From Pelagibius sp050290145 (GTDB taxonomy: Bacteria; Pseudomonadota; Alphaproteobacteria; Kiloniellales; Kiloniellaceae), in contig JBNKHC010000307.1 of assembly GCA_050290145.1 (NCBI GenBank), positions 3,522 through 67,521 on the forward strand: 64,000 bases of DNA, in the 5' to 3' direction. This document shows positions 1-8,925 of the stretch, one piece after another. Each line of letters begins with the position of its first letter. Position 1 is the stretch's first letter. The translations under genes were made by a program, and so were the position numbers. A model generated the notes under the pieces. The model did not search any database. It was given only the letters and a program-made list of their open reading frames with translations, and was not told where the DNA came from.

Positions 1-21
1 GCTCCCGACTGCTGAGCTGCT

Positions 22-1338
22 CTAGGACTTTCCCCGCTGCGATCCCTTTGACGGCGCGCTCTTGTGGAGCTGCAGGCCGCGACCCTTGACGATGGCCTGG
101 TCGCCCAGCTTGGCGCGCACCTGATCGATCGCCCGCTCGACCTGCGCCCGCTTGGTGCGATCGGGGTCCAGCAGGTCGGGTAGGTCGGCCTGCTCGGCGA
201 CGACCAGGTCGGCGGCGCCGATGCCGATGAGGCGGAAGGAGCGGCCGTCGGCCTCCTGCTCCACCAGGGGCCGGGCAGTGCGGTAGAGCTCCTCGGCCAG
301 TTGGGTCGGGGCGCCCAGGCGGCGGGAGCGGGATATCTGCCGGAAGTCGCCGGTTTTCATCTTCACCTGCACCGAGGCGCCGGCCAGGCCCGCCTTCTTG
401 AGCCGCCGAGCGACGGTTTCGCAGAGCGGCCAGAGACGCTCCAGCAGCGGCTTGGCGGCGGAGATGTCCCGGTTGAAGGTGGTCTCCGACGAGATGCTCT
501 TGGCCGGGGAGCGCGGGTTGACGCCGCGGTCGTCCTGGCCGCGGGCGAAGTGATAGAGCCGCTGGCCGATTCGTCCGTAGTGCCGCACCAGCTCCGCTTC
601 GGAATAGGGCAGCAGGTGGCGCACCAGGGTGATCCCCTCGCGCGCCAGGGCGGCGCGCAGCGACTTGCCCACCCCCCAGATGATGCCTACCGGCTGATCG
701 GCCAGAAAGCTCGTCGCCGCATCGAAGCCCAGCACGGCGAAGCCGCGGGGCTTGTCGAGGTCCGAGGCGATCTTGGCAAAGAACTTGTTGTAGCTGAGAC
801 CGATGGAGGCAGTGAGGTCCAGGTCCCGCTCGATGTCCCGCACCAGCCGGGCCAGGCTGCGGGCGGGCCAGCCGTGGTGCAGGGTCTCGGTGCCGGAAAG
901 GTCCAGGAAGGCCTCGTCGATGGACAGCGGCTCGACCAGCGGCGTCAGCTCCAGCATGCGTTCACGGATGGCACGGCCGACCTCAGCGTACTTGGCCATC
1001 TCGGGGCGGATCACCACCGCATCGGGACAGGCCTTGAGCGCCTTGAACATCGGCATGGCCGAATGGACGCCGTACATGCGCGCCACATAGCAGGCGGCGG
1101 AGACGACACCGCGCTGCCCGCCGCCCACGATCACCGGCTTGTCGCGCAGCTCGGGGCGATCGCGCTTCTCGACGCTGGCATAGAAGGCGTCGCAGTCGAT
1201 GTGGGCGAGGCTCAGGCGATCCAGGTCCGGGTGCCAGACGAGGCGCGGGCTGTCGCAGGCAGGGCAGCGGCGCGGCCGGGTCTCGTCCGGCGGCGGCTCG
1301 GGATAGGTCTCCAGGCAGTCGCGGCAGAGACCGGGCAT
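22..1338 (-). CDS. dinB: DNA polymerase IV (Y-family translesion polymerase)
   Basis: 438-residue Y-family polymerase for low-fidelity bypass of damaged template. The palm motif with catalytic Asp (HIDCDAFYASVE, about residues 46-57) and the second acidic motif SIDEAFLDL are intact, and the HhH and little-finger regions follow. An N-terminal extension carries C5-x2-C8 and C25-x2-C28, a zinc-ribbon-like addition absent from E. coli DinB. The ATG at 1338 is kept because it includes this ribbon. The gene lies 3 bases downstream of the ROK kinase stop, so the two are probably co-transcribed. No LexA box was identified. Confidence 0.95.
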   Translation of the reverse strand: MPGLCRDCLETYPEPPPDETRPRRCPACDSPRLVWHPDLDRLSLAHIDCDAFYASVEKRDRPELRDKPVIVGGGQRGVVSAACYVARMYGVHSAMPMFKALKACPDAVVIRPEMAKYAEVGRAIRERMLELTPLVEPLSIDEAFLDLSGTETLHHGWPARSLARLVRDIERDLDLTASIGLSYNKFFAKIASDLDKPRGFAVLGFDAATSFLADQPVGIIWGVGKSLRAALAREGITLVRHLLPYSEAELVRHYGRIGQRLYHFARGQDDRGVNPRSPAKSISSETTFNRDISAAKPLLERLWPLCETVARRLKKAGLAGASVQVKMKTGDFRQISRSRRLGAPTQLAEELYRTARPLVEQEADGRSFRLIGIGAADLVVAEQADLPDLLDPDRTKRAQVERAIDQVRAKLGDQAIVKGRGLQLHKSAPSKGSQRGKS

Positions 1339-1341
1339 GGC

Positions 1342-2271
1342 TCAGGAGGCCTTGGTAAGGGCAGTCTCGAGTTCCTCCGGCCGCCAGAGGCGGGCGGCGC
1401 CGAAGACGCCGCTGGAATCGCCGTGACGGGCTTTCAGCAGCCGGGTGGCCACGTGGTCGGAAAAGACATAGCGGGGCAGCAGGGCCGGCACCGCCTTGTA
1501 GAAGCGGTCGATGTTGGAGAGGCCGCCCCCCAGGACGACGCCATCGGGATCGAGGATGTTGATGACATGGGCGAGGGCGCGGGCCAGGCGATCCTCGTAG
1601 CGGGTCAAGGCGGCCTCGGCGGCAGCTTCCCCCGCCGCGGCGCGCTCGACGACGTCCTTGGCCGTGCCCTCGCGCCCGCCGTGCTCGCGGTAGTCGCGCG
1701 CCAGGTTGGGCCCGGAGAGAAAGGTCTCGATGCAGCCCTGCTTGCCGCAGTAGCAGTCCTGCCCCGGGCGTTCCTCGCTGTGGGGCCAGGGCAGGGGATT
1801 GTGGCCCCACTCGCCGGCGATGGCGTTGGGGCCGACCAGGGGACGCCCCCCGACCACGATGCCGCCGCCGACCCCGGTGCCGACGATGACGCCGAAGACC
1901 ACCTCGAGACCGGCTGCCGCGCCGTCCGCGGCCTCCGAAATCGCCAGGCAGTTGGCGTCGTTCATCAGGCGGACCGGACGGTCCAGGGCAGTGGCCAGGT
2001 CGTGGTCCAGCGGCTGGTCGAGAAGCCAGGTAGAGCTGGCGTTTTTGATCAAACCCGTGGTTGCCGAAAGCGCCCCGGGAATCCCCACCCCGACGCTGCC
2101 CCGGCGGCCCAGACTATCCTCAACCTCTTGAACCAGAACGACAATCGTGCGAAGGGTTGCGGCATAGTCGCCGCGCGGGGTCGGCACGCGCTTGCGGATC
2201 ACCGCCCTGCCGTCGCTGTCCAGGGCGGCAACTTCGATCTTCGTACCGCCGAGATCCACTCCGATCTGCAT
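1342..2271 (-). CDS. ROK-family sugar kinase (fructokinase/glucokinase-like)
   Basis: 309 residues. The N-terminal phosphate-binding motif DLGGTK (residues 6-11), the second ATPase motif GVIVGTGVGGG and the ROK zinc motif CYCGKQGCIE are all present, as expected for cytoplasmic ATP-dependent hexose kinases. The catalytic Asp is in MNDANC. The combination resembles Mak-type fructokinases or NagK-type kinases, and the substrate cannot be fixed from sequence. It starts at ATG 2271 and is followed after 3 bases by dinB. Confidence 0.88.
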   Translation of the reverse strand: MQIGVDLGGTKIEVAALDSDGRAVIRKRVPTPRGDYAATLRTIVVLVQEVEDSLGRRGSVGVGIPGALSATTGLIKNASSTWLLDQPLDHDLATALDRPVRLMNDANCLAISEAADGAAAGLEVVFGVIVGTGVGGGIVVGGRPLVGPNAIAGEWGHNPLPWPHSEERPGQDCYCGKQGCIETFLSGPNLARDYREHGGREGTAKDVVERAAAGEAAAEAALTRYEDRLARALAHVINILDPDGVVLGGGLSNIDRFYKAVPALLPRYVFSDHVATRLLKARHGDSSGVFGAARLWRPEELETALTKAS

Positions 2272-2531
2272 GAATTCCCTATCTTTTCAGAACGTAATTC
2301 TGTTTCGCCGTGGGCAGGAATGTTACCAAAGCTTACCAAAAATTAACTTTATTCCTCTATCAATGAGGAGATTCCGGCGATCCGGCCTGGCAGGGATTAA
2401 GCAGGGCCGCCGCCGGAAGTTCAGGGACTGTCGGTGCCGTCTTTCACCAGGACTGTGCCCTTCACTTACGGGGACCCATCGGGCAGGGCAATCAGATGAT
2501 GAATGGAACGAATATCGTCAAAGAGGCAGGT
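2272..2531. other. Intergenic region between divergent ROK kinase and divK
   Basis: About 260 bases with an AT-rich stretch near 2325-2375 that probably holds the divergent promoters of the sugar kinase and divK-pleD. No clear -35/-10 pair or CtrA box was resolved by eye. Confidence 0.4.
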
Positions 2532-2897
2532 GTGGCTAAGACCGTCCTGATCGTGGAGGACAACGAGCTGAACATGAAGCTCTTCCACGATCTCCTAGAA
2601 GCGCATGGCTATAACATCCTCCAGACCAAAGACGGCATGGAAGCGCTGCGCCTGGCGCGTGAGCATCGCCCGGACCTGATCCTGATGGATATTCAGCTGC
2701 CCGAGGTTTCCGGGCTCGAGGTCACGAAGTGGATCAAGGAAGACGACAATCTGAAGTCGATTCCGGTGGTCGCCGTTACGGCCTTTGCCATGAAGGGCGA
2801 CGAGGAGAAGATCCGCGAAGGTGGCTGCGAGGCTTATATCGCCAAGCCGATTTCCGTCACGAACTTCCTGGAGACCGTCGAGCGGTTCCTCAACTAG
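2532..2897 (+). CDS. divK: DivK-type single-domain response regulator
   Basis: Stand-alone receiver domain of about 121 residues. It has the acidic pocket (VEDNE), the phospho-acceptor Asp in LILMDIQLPE, the conserved Thr/Ala switch region VAVTAFAMKG and the Lys in YIAKPIS. In alphaproteobacteria DivK relays phosphate between DivJ/PleC and the CckA-CtrA pathway. The GTG at 2532, preceded by AGAGGCAGG, gives the family length and is preferred. An in-frame ATG at 2496 would add 12 residues. It sits 22 bases upstream of pleD, the usual alphaproteobacterial pair, so both probably share a promoter. Confidence 0.92.
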   Translation: MAKTVLIVEDNELNMKLFHDLLEAHGYNILQTKDGMEALRLAREHRPDLILMDIQLPEVSGLEVTKWIKEDDNLKSIPVVAVTAFAMKGDEEKIREGGCEAYIAKPISVTNFLETVERFLN

Positions 2898-2919
2898 CCG
2901 CGGCGGGACTTTCTCCGAT

Positions 2920-4347
2920 ATGACCGCCCGGATTCTGGTCGTCGATGATATTCCTGCGAATGTCAAACTGCTCGAGGTCAAGCTGACCGCGGAGTATTTC
3001 GACGTCATAACAGCCGCCGACGGCCTCACGGCAATCGAGCTTGCGCAGAGCCAGGCGCCGGACCTTATCCTGAGCGACGTCATGATGCCCGGCATGGACG
3101 GCTTCGAGCTGTGCCAGCGGTTGAAGGCCGATCCCGAGACCAGCCACATTCCCGTGGTCATGGTAACCGCGCTGAGCGACGTCGCAGACCGCGTGCGCGG
3201 CCTGGAGGCCGGCGCCGACGACTTCCTGACCAAGCCCGTCAACGACATCGCGCTCTTCGCCCGCGTCCGCTCCCTGGCGCGGCTCAAGCAGATGATGGAC
3301 GAGTTGCGCGTCCGCCAGGCCGCCAGCGGCAACGGCGAGATTCTGACCGAGGCCGACATGGAGAGCGCCGGCGGACTGCGCGATGCGCGGATCCTGCTGG
3401 CCGATGCCAGCGACAACGTGGCCGGCAAGGTCCAGAGCTATCTGGGCGAGGACGGCCACAAGGTGCACCATGTAAAGGTGGCCCAGGAAGCGCTGGCGGT
3501 GGCTCAGAACCAGGACTTCGACCTGCTGATCGTCAGCCTGCACCTGGGCCAGGAAGACGGCCTCAGGCTGTGCTCCCAGTTCCGCTCCCAGGACGACACC
3601 CGCCACGTGCCGATCCTGCTGCTGCTGGAGGAGGAAGACCTGCCGCGCCTGCCCAAGGGCCTGGAGATCGGCGTTACCGACTACCTGATCAAGCCCATCG
3701 ACAGGAACGAACTGCGCGCCCGCACGCGTACCCAGATCCGCCGCCGTCGCTATCACGACAAGCTGCGCGAGATGCTGCAGCGCTCGGTGGCCTTGGCCTA
3801 TACCGACACCCTGACCGGCGTCTACAACCGGCGCTACATGAACGCCCACCTGGACCGCAAGATCATGGAGATTGCGGAGACGGTGAAGCCGGTATCGGTG
3901 CTGATGTTCGACATCGACCACTTCAAGAGCATCAACGACACCTACGGCCACAACGCCGGCGACGAGGTGTTGGTCGAAATGGCGCAGCGCGTGTCCCGCG
4001 GGGTGCGCGACATCGATCTGCTGTCGCGCTACGGCGGCGAGGAGTTCGTCATCGTGATGCCGGATGCCGACGTCGAGGTGGCGCTGAACGTGGCCGAGCG
4101 GGTCCGCGCCCTGGTCGCCGACCAGGCTTTCCACTTGAGCGGTGCGGCGGGGGCCCAGCAGGTGACCATCTCGGTGGGCGTGGCCACCACCCGCGACCCC
4201 ACGGAGACCGTGGAATCGCTCATCGGCCGGGCCGACGAGGCGCTCTATCGGGCGAAGGGGCGGGGGCGCAACTGCGTCAGCTCCGCAGAGCTGGAGCAGC
4301 TCTCACAGCGCGCCACCTCGCTGCCGGCGGTGGGCAGCGGGGACTGA
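2920..4347 (+). CDS. pleD: PleD diguanylate cyclase response regulator (REC-REC-GGDEF)
   Basis: 475 residues. The first receiver has DD and the phospho-Asp in ILSDVMMPGMD; the second receiver (about residues 150-265) is more degenerate. The C-terminal GGDEF domain has the active-site signature RYGGEEF. The RDID just upstream matches the RxxD inhibitory c-di-GMP-binding site. PleD makes c-di-GMP on phosphorylation by the PleC/DivJ kinases, linking cell-pole development to cell cycle. ATG 2920 is chosen over the upstream frame extension because the receiver fold begins right after it. It is followed by a GC-rich hairpin. Confidence 0.95.
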   Translation: MTARILVVDDIPANVKLLEVKLTAEYFDVITAADGLTAIELAQSQAPDLILSDVMMPGMDGFELCQRLKADPETSHIPVVMVTALSDVADRVRGLEAGADDFLTKPVNDIALFARVRSLARLKQMMDELRVRQAASGNGEILTEADMESAGGLRDARILLADASDNVAGKVQSYLGEDGHKVHHVKVAQEALAVAQNQDFDLLIVSLHLGQEDGLRLCSQFRSQDDTRHVPILLLLEEEDLPRLPKGLEIGVTDYLIKPIDRNELRARTRTQIRRRRYHDKLREMLQRSVALAYTDTLTGVYNRRYMNAHLDRKIMEIAETVKPVSVLMFDIDHFKSINDTYGHNAGDEVLVEMAQRVSRGVRDIDLLSRYGGEEFVIVMPDADVEVALNVAERVRALVADQAFHLSGAAGAQQVTISVGVATTRDPTETVESLIGRADEALYRAKGRGRNCVSSAELEQLSQRATSLPAVGSGD

Positions 4348-4356
4348 CGTACAGTC

Positions 4357-4380
4357 TGCCGGCAGCGCGCCGGCACTCTT
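4357..4380 (+). terminator. Hairpin terminator after pleD
   Basis: Inverted repeat TGCCGGC / AGCGC loop / GCCGGCA at 4357-4375, starting 10 bases past the pleD stop and followed by only a weak pyrimidine run (CTCTT). A plausible but imperfect intrinsic terminator. Confidence 0.5.
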
Positions 4381-4403
4381 CCAGAAAATCGCTTCCGGAA
4401 TCG

Positions 4404-4428
4404 AAAAGCGGCCGCCGAGGAGGCGACC
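4404..4428 (-). terminator. Intrinsic terminator of rpmG
   Basis: Read on the minus strand: stem GGTCGCC, loop TCCTC, stem GGCGGCC (one G-U pair), then C-GC-TTTT. It lies about 30 bases after the rpmG stop, closing the minus-strand run. Confidence 0.65.
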
Positions 4429-4459
4429 GCCCGATGTGGCAAGACAGGGAAGCCCCTGC

Positions 4460-4627
4460 TTACTTCATCTTGGATTCCTTGAAGATCACGTGCTTGCGCG
4501 CGACCGGGTCGAACTTACGCAGCTCGAGCTTCTCGGTCATGGTGCGCGGGTTCTTCTTGGCCACGTAGAAGTAGCCGGTGTCCGCGGTGCTCACCATCTT
4601 GATCAGTTGCGTGGCTGGCTTGGCCAT
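4460..4627 (-). CDS. rpmG: 50S ribosomal protein L33
   Basis: 55-residue small ribosomal protein, starting MAKPATQLIKMVSTAD and ending FKESKMK, with the typical L33 core (GYFYVAKKNPR). There is no CxxC pair, so it is a zinc-independent L33. It starts at ATG 4627 with AAGGA 8 bases upstream, and an intrinsic terminator follows the stop. It is the last gene of the minus-strand run, ahead of the convergent pleD. Confidence 0.95.
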   Translation of the reverse strand: MAKPATQLIKMVSTADTGYFYVAKKNPRTMTEKLELRKFDPVARKHVIFKESKMK

Positions 4628-4751
4628 GTCCGCTATCCTTTACCTGAACTCATCGAGGTTGCCGGGAAAATACTGCGCCTTGGGCGGCTGTCAAGCCCGG
4701 CGCCGCCCGGGTGGCTTCCGCAAGGCGATTTAGGAAATTATACCTTGTCCT

Positions 4752-6389
4752 TCAGGAGCCCGAGGACGTCTGGGGCTGGTGGCTGCTGGCCGCGGTGTCC
4801 GGGGTGGCGTGCAGGGCGCGGGCGTAGAGGCCCGGTTCCTCCAGCAGCTGGCGGGCCACCGTCAGGTCGATTTCGGTATCGTCGCCCTCGCGGGAGGGGC
4901 AGTGGGCGCGGAACTCCTCGACCGCGGTGTCGTCGTTGATGTTGACGTCGCGGCGGCGCAGGTCGGCGGCCAGGGGCAGGGCGCCGCTGTGGATCAGGGT
5001 CAGCACGTCGGCCGGCGTGTTGACGTCGCTGGAGGAGGTGCAGACGTCCGGCAGCACGCCGCGGCGGTGCAGGGCGTAACCCGAAGGCGCGTGGAAGCGG
5101 GCCCAGGTCAGGATGAACTCGCCGGTGTTCGGCAGGGGCAGGACCGTCTGCACGGTGCCCTTGCCGTAGGAGCCGCTGCCGACCAGGACGGCGCGGCCGG
5201 AGTCCTGCAGGGCCGCGGCGACGATCTCGGAGGCCGAGGCGGAACCGCCGTCGATCAGCACGACCAGGGGCAGGTTCTCGGTGAGGTCGCCGCCCTTGGC
5301 CGGGTAGTACTGGTGGCTGTCGGTGTGGCGGCCGTGGATCGAGACGATGCGGCCGTGGGTCACGAAGACGTCGGAGACGGAGACGGCCTGTTCCAGCAGG
5401 CCGCCGGGATTGCCCCGCAGATCGAGGATGAAGCCGCGCAGGTCGCTGCCGATCTCGTTCTGGGCCTGATGGATCTTCTGGCGCAGGCTGTCGACCGTGC
5501 TCTTGTTGAAGCCGGTCATCTTGATATAGCCGAGGTTGCCCTCGCGGTGGTAGGTGACGGTCTGCGGCACGATGTGGCTGCGCACCACCGCCAGCGTCAG
5601 CGGCGCGGGCTCGGCATCCCGCTCAACGGCCAGCTGGACCTCGGAGCCGATACGGCCGCGCAGGCGGTTCACCGCCTCGTGCTGCGAGAGGCCTTCGACG
5701 CTCTCGCCGTCGATGGCGACGATAACGTCGTCTTCGTGCAGGCCAGCCTTTTTGGCCGGGGTGTCTTCCATGACCGAGAGCACCAGCACGCCTTCCTCGA
5801 TCAGGCGGATGCGCACGCCGATGCCGCCGAAGCCGTCGCGGCTGGCCCGGTTCTCGCGAGCCGCTTCGCGCCCGGCGTAGCGGGAGAAGTTGTCGAGCTG
5901 GGTGAGCAGGCCGTCGAACACGGCCTCGTAGATCTTCTCCGGCTCGGCGGCCTCGAGGTCGCGGGAGTGATAGCGCGACACCGAGATCACCGCCGCCGTC
6001 AGGGCACCCCAGGACTGGGCATCGCCCGGCGCGGCGAGGGGGAAGCTGGCCATGGCCTGGCCGTCGTAGCTGACCCGCAGACGCTCGCCCTCGACCTGAA
6101 CGCCGAGAGCCGGATCGATGCTGGCCAGGCTCTGCATTCCGGCAACCGCAAGGTCCTGCACCGGCACTTCGTCGATATAGATGTCGCTGACGTTGCCGTA
6201 GCCGGCGGTGAAGAGGCGCTCGGCCCGGGCTTCGTTGTAGCCGACCTGCACCGTGCTGTCCTGCGAGGCGCAGGCGACCATCAGGAAAGCGAGGCACAGC
6301 GGGCCCGCTCGACGGATCAGACCGTGGAGATCAAAGACCGGCAACCGAAGATGGCTGAATAACCCCTGTGAAGTCCTCAAGCTTCGCAA
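4752..6389 (-). CDS. C-terminal processing peptidase, lipoprotein (S41 family)
   Basis: 545 residues. A hydrophobic segment ends in the lipobox-like LMVAC near residue 40, so the protein is probably an outer-membrane or periplasmic lipoprotein. A PDZ domain (GIGVRIRLIEEGVLVLSV..., about 170-250) precedes the S41 peptidase domain, with nucleophile Ser in SASASEIVAAA and catalytic Lys in YGKGTVQT. These enzymes trim periplasmic and envelope substrates. The listed start is a TTG at 6389 with AGGGAG upstream; TTG codons at 6380 and 6344 are alternatives. Confidence 0.85.
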   Translation of the reverse strand: MRSLRTSQGLFSHLRLPVFDLHGLIRRAGPLCLAFLMVACASQDSTVQVGYNEARAERLFTAGYGNVSDIYIDEVPVQDLAVAGMQSLASIDPALGVQVEGERLRVSYDGQAMASFPLAAPGDAQSWGALTAAVISVSRYHSRDLEAAEPEKIYEAVFDGLLTQLDNFSRYAGREAARENRASRDGFGGIGVRIRLIEEGVLVLSVMEDTPAKKAGLHEDDVIVAIDGESVEGLSQHEAVNRLRGRIGSEVQLAVERDAEPAPLTLAVVRSHIVPQTVTYHREGNLGYIKMTGFNKSTVDSLRQKIHQAQNEIGSDLRGFILDLRGNPGGLLEQAVSVSDVFVTHGRIVSIHGRHTDSHQYYPAKGGDLTENLPLVVLIDGGSASASEIVAAALQDSGRAVLVGSGSYGKGTVQTVLPLPNTGEFILTWARFHAPSGYALHRRGVLPDVCTSSSDVNTPADVLTLIHSGALPLAADLRRRDVNINDDTAVEEFRAHCPSREGDDTEIDLTVARQLLEEPGLYARALHATPDTAASSHQPQTSSGS

Positions 6390-6545
6390 CCTTTAGCGCT
6401 CCCTGCGGCTTAGACAATAAACGAAGTCATTAACTATGCGCAAAGCGCAATTTCGTTTGTCTAAAGCCCTTTGGCCAAAAATACCGGCTTATTAGGCAAC
6501 AGCCTGAGTCAAAGATTCGTTAACACCCAAGTAATAATTCGCCCC

Positions 6546-8924
6546 TTATCGCTTGCGGCCGGCGCTTCCCTTGCGCCCGCTCTTACCCGCTTTGCCACCC
6601 TTGGCCTTCCTAGCCCCGCTTTGTGGCTTTTTTCGGGAGCTCTTGGCGAGCCGCTTCCTGGGCGCCTTTTGCGTGGCATTTTTCGCGGATTCGCTGGGTT
6701 TTCGGAGGGTTTCCGGCGCTTCTTCGGAGTCGTCGAGGGCGAGGATGAGGCCGCCGGTCATGGGCTCGGCCTCGATCAGCCGGACCCGCAGGCGGTCGCC
6801 CAGGCGGTAGACCCGCCCCCAGCGTTCCCCCTCCAGGCTGTGGCGCGCCTCGATGTGCCGGTAGAAATCGTTCGGCAGGGTGCTGATGGGGATCAGGCCG
6901 TCGGCGCCGCTGTCGTCCAGGGTGACGAAAAGTCCGAAGCGGGTGACGCCGTTGATCCGCCCGGCGAAGGTGGCCCCGACCTGCTCCTGCAGGAAGGCGG
7001 CGGTGAAGCGGTCGACGGCATCGCGCTCAGCCGCCGCCGAGCTGCGCTCGGTCGAGCTGATATGGCCGCCCATCTCCTCGAACTGGACTTCGCTGCCCGG
7101 CAGCAGGCCGTCGTCGCCCAGCTTCAGGCCGGAGATCAGGGCCCGGTGCACCAGCAGGTCGGCGTAACGCCGGATCGGCGAGGTGAAGTGGGCGTAGTGG
7201 GTGAGGGCAAGGCCGAAGTGGCCGATGTTCTCGGGGCTGTAGATGGCCTGGCTCTGGGCGCGCAGGATGAGGTCGTTAACCAGCGGCGCCTCGGCCTGGC
7301 CTTCGACCCTGGTCAGCAGGCGCGTCAGGTCGCGCGGGCGCACCACCTGGGCGGCGTTGAAGCGCAGGCCTAGGTCGCGCAGCACCTCCGCCAGGGCCGA
7401 GAGGCGCAAGGGGTCCGGCTTGTCGTGGACGCGGTACATGCAGGGCTGGCGCAGGCGCTCCAGCTCCTTGGCGGCGGCCACGTTGGCGGTGATCATGAAC
7501 TCCTCGATCAGCCGGTGGCTGTCGAGGCGGGTGCGCGTTTCGATGGCCGCGACGCGGCCGTCCTCGGTGAGGCGGATCTTGCGCTCCGGCAGGTCGAGCT
7601 CCAGGGTGCCGCGGTCGTGGCGCGCCGCCAGCAGCGCCTCGAAGGCGCCGTAGAGGGAGGGCAGGATGGCCTCCAGCACCTCGCCGTTGTCGCCGCCCTT
7701 CCGGCCGTCGCGTGTCGCCTGAACCTCCTCATAAGTGAGGCGGGCGGCCGAGCGCATGAGGCCGCGCACGAACCTGTGGCGCAGCAGCTTGCCCTTGGCG
7801 TCGATCCAGAGGTGCACCGCCATGCAGGGGCGGTCCTCCCGCGGATTGAGCGAGCACCAGCCGTTGGAGAGCGCCTTGGGCAGCATCGGCAGCACGCGGT
7901 CGGGGAAGTAGGTCGAGTTGCCGCGCAGGTAGGCGGACTTGTCGAGGGCACTGTCAGGCCGCACGTAGTGCGCCACGTCGGCAATGGCGACCAGCAGATG
8001 CCAGCCGCCCGGGTTCTTGTCGTCCTGGTCCGGCTCGGCGAAGACCGCGTCGTCGAAGTCACGGGCATCGGCGCCGTCGATGGTGACCAGCGGAACGTCG
8101 CGCAGGTCCTGGCGCCTGCCCAGCGGCGCCGCCTCCGCCGCCTCGGCCTCGGCCAGGGCCCTCTCCGGAAAGTCGCTGAGCAGGCCGTGCTCGTGCAGGG
8201 TGATGAGGCTCAGCGACTTGGGGTCGTCGCCGCGGCCCAAGCGCTCCGTGACGCGCACGCTGCGCAGGCCAAGGCTGTCACGGCGCTGGCGCGTGGGCAG
8301 GATCTCCGCCAGCACCAGCTCGCCGGGCTGGGCCCCCTTGGCGTCGCTCTGGCGCAGGACAAAGTCCTTCTTGGCGCGCTTGTCGGTGGGGCGCAGGCGG
8401 CCACCCTCGCTGCCGAGCTCGTAGACGCCCAGCACGCGCTGCGGCGGCCGGTCCAGCTTGCGAATGATGTGCGCTTCGTAGGTGCCGTCTTCGACAAGCT
8501 GCAGGCGGACCAGCGCCCGCTCGCCCATGGCCAGGACGGCACGGCTGCGCTTGTCCGGCGCCACGTAGATGCGCGGCGGGGCGGCCTTGTCGTCGTCCCA
8601 GACGGCGGGGCGGGCCAGCAGTTCGCCGTCCTCGTCCATCTCCGTCACTTCGACCACCAGCACGTTGGGCAGGCGCCCGGGAGCGGAGAGGCGCCTGGCG
8701 GGCTGCTTTTCCAGCAGACCGTCCTGCTTCAATTCCTTCAGCAGCGCTTTCAGGCGGATGCGGTCGGCGCTGCCCTTGATGCGGAAGGCGCGCGCGACCT
8801 CGCGCTTGCCGACGGGCTCGCTGCTTTCATTGATGAAAGCGAGAACCTGTTCCTTGCTGGGGAAGGGGGCGGAGTGGGGCGCTTTCGGCTTTTTGGGGCC
8901 GGCCTTATCCTTCTTGGCGGCCAA
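6546..8924 (-). CDS. rnr: Ribonuclease R
   Basis: 792-residue 3'-5' exoribonuclease. An N-terminal winged-helix/cold-shock region precedes the RNB catalytic domain, with the Asp cluster DGADARDFDDAVFAE and the RNase II/R signature HFTSPIRRYADL. An S1 domain and a Lys/Arg-rich tail follow. It degrades structured RNA. The start is TTG at 8924, one base past the topA stop, so the two genes are translationally linked. No in-frame ATG occurs near the N-terminus. Confidence 0.93.
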   Translation of the reverse strand: MAAKKDKAGPKKPKAPHSAPFPSKEQVLAFINESSEPVGKREVARAFRIKGSADRIRLKALLKELKQDGLLEKQPARRLSAPGRLPNVLVVEVTEMDEDGELLARPAVWDDDKAAPPRIYVAPDKRSRAVLAMGERALVRLQLVEDGTYEAHIIRKLDRPPQRVLGVYELGSEGGRLRPTDKRAKKDFVLRQSDAKGAQPGELVLAEILPTRQRRDSLGLRSVRVTERLGRGDDPKSLSLITLHEHGLLSDFPERALAEAEAAEAAPLGRRQDLRDVPLVTIDGADARDFDDAVFAEPDQDDKNPGGWHLLVAIADVAHYVRPDSALDKSAYLRGNSTYFPDRVLPMLPKALSNGWCSLNPREDRPCMAVHLWIDAKGKLLRHRFVRGLMRSAARLTYEEVQATRDGRKGGDNGEVLEAILPSLYGAFEALLAARHDRGTLELDLPERKIRLTEDGRVAAIETRTRLDSHRLIEEFMITANVAAAKELERLRQPCMYRVHDKPDPLRLSALAEVLRDLGLRFNAAQVVRPRDLTRLLTRVEGQAEAPLVNDLILRAQSQAIYSPENIGHFGLALTHYAHFTSPIRRYADLLVHRALISGLKLGDDGLLPGSEVQFEEMGGHISSTERSSAAAERDAVDRFTAAFLQEQVGATFAGRINGVTRFGLFVTLDDSGADGLIPISTLPNDFYRHIEARHSLEGERWGRVYRLGDRLRVRLIEAEPMTGGLILALDDSEEAPETLRKPSESAKNATQKAPRKRLAKSSRKKPQSGARKAKGGKAGKSGRKGSAGRKR

Positions 8925-8925
8925 G

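Noticed and set aside
301..2346. Very long plus-strand ORF opposite dinB and the ROK kinase
   Set aside because: Antisense shadow caused by high GC; both minus-strand genes have clear family motifs.
4436..4939. Plus-strand ORF across rpmG
   Set aside because: Antisense to a certain L33 gene with its own SD and terminator.
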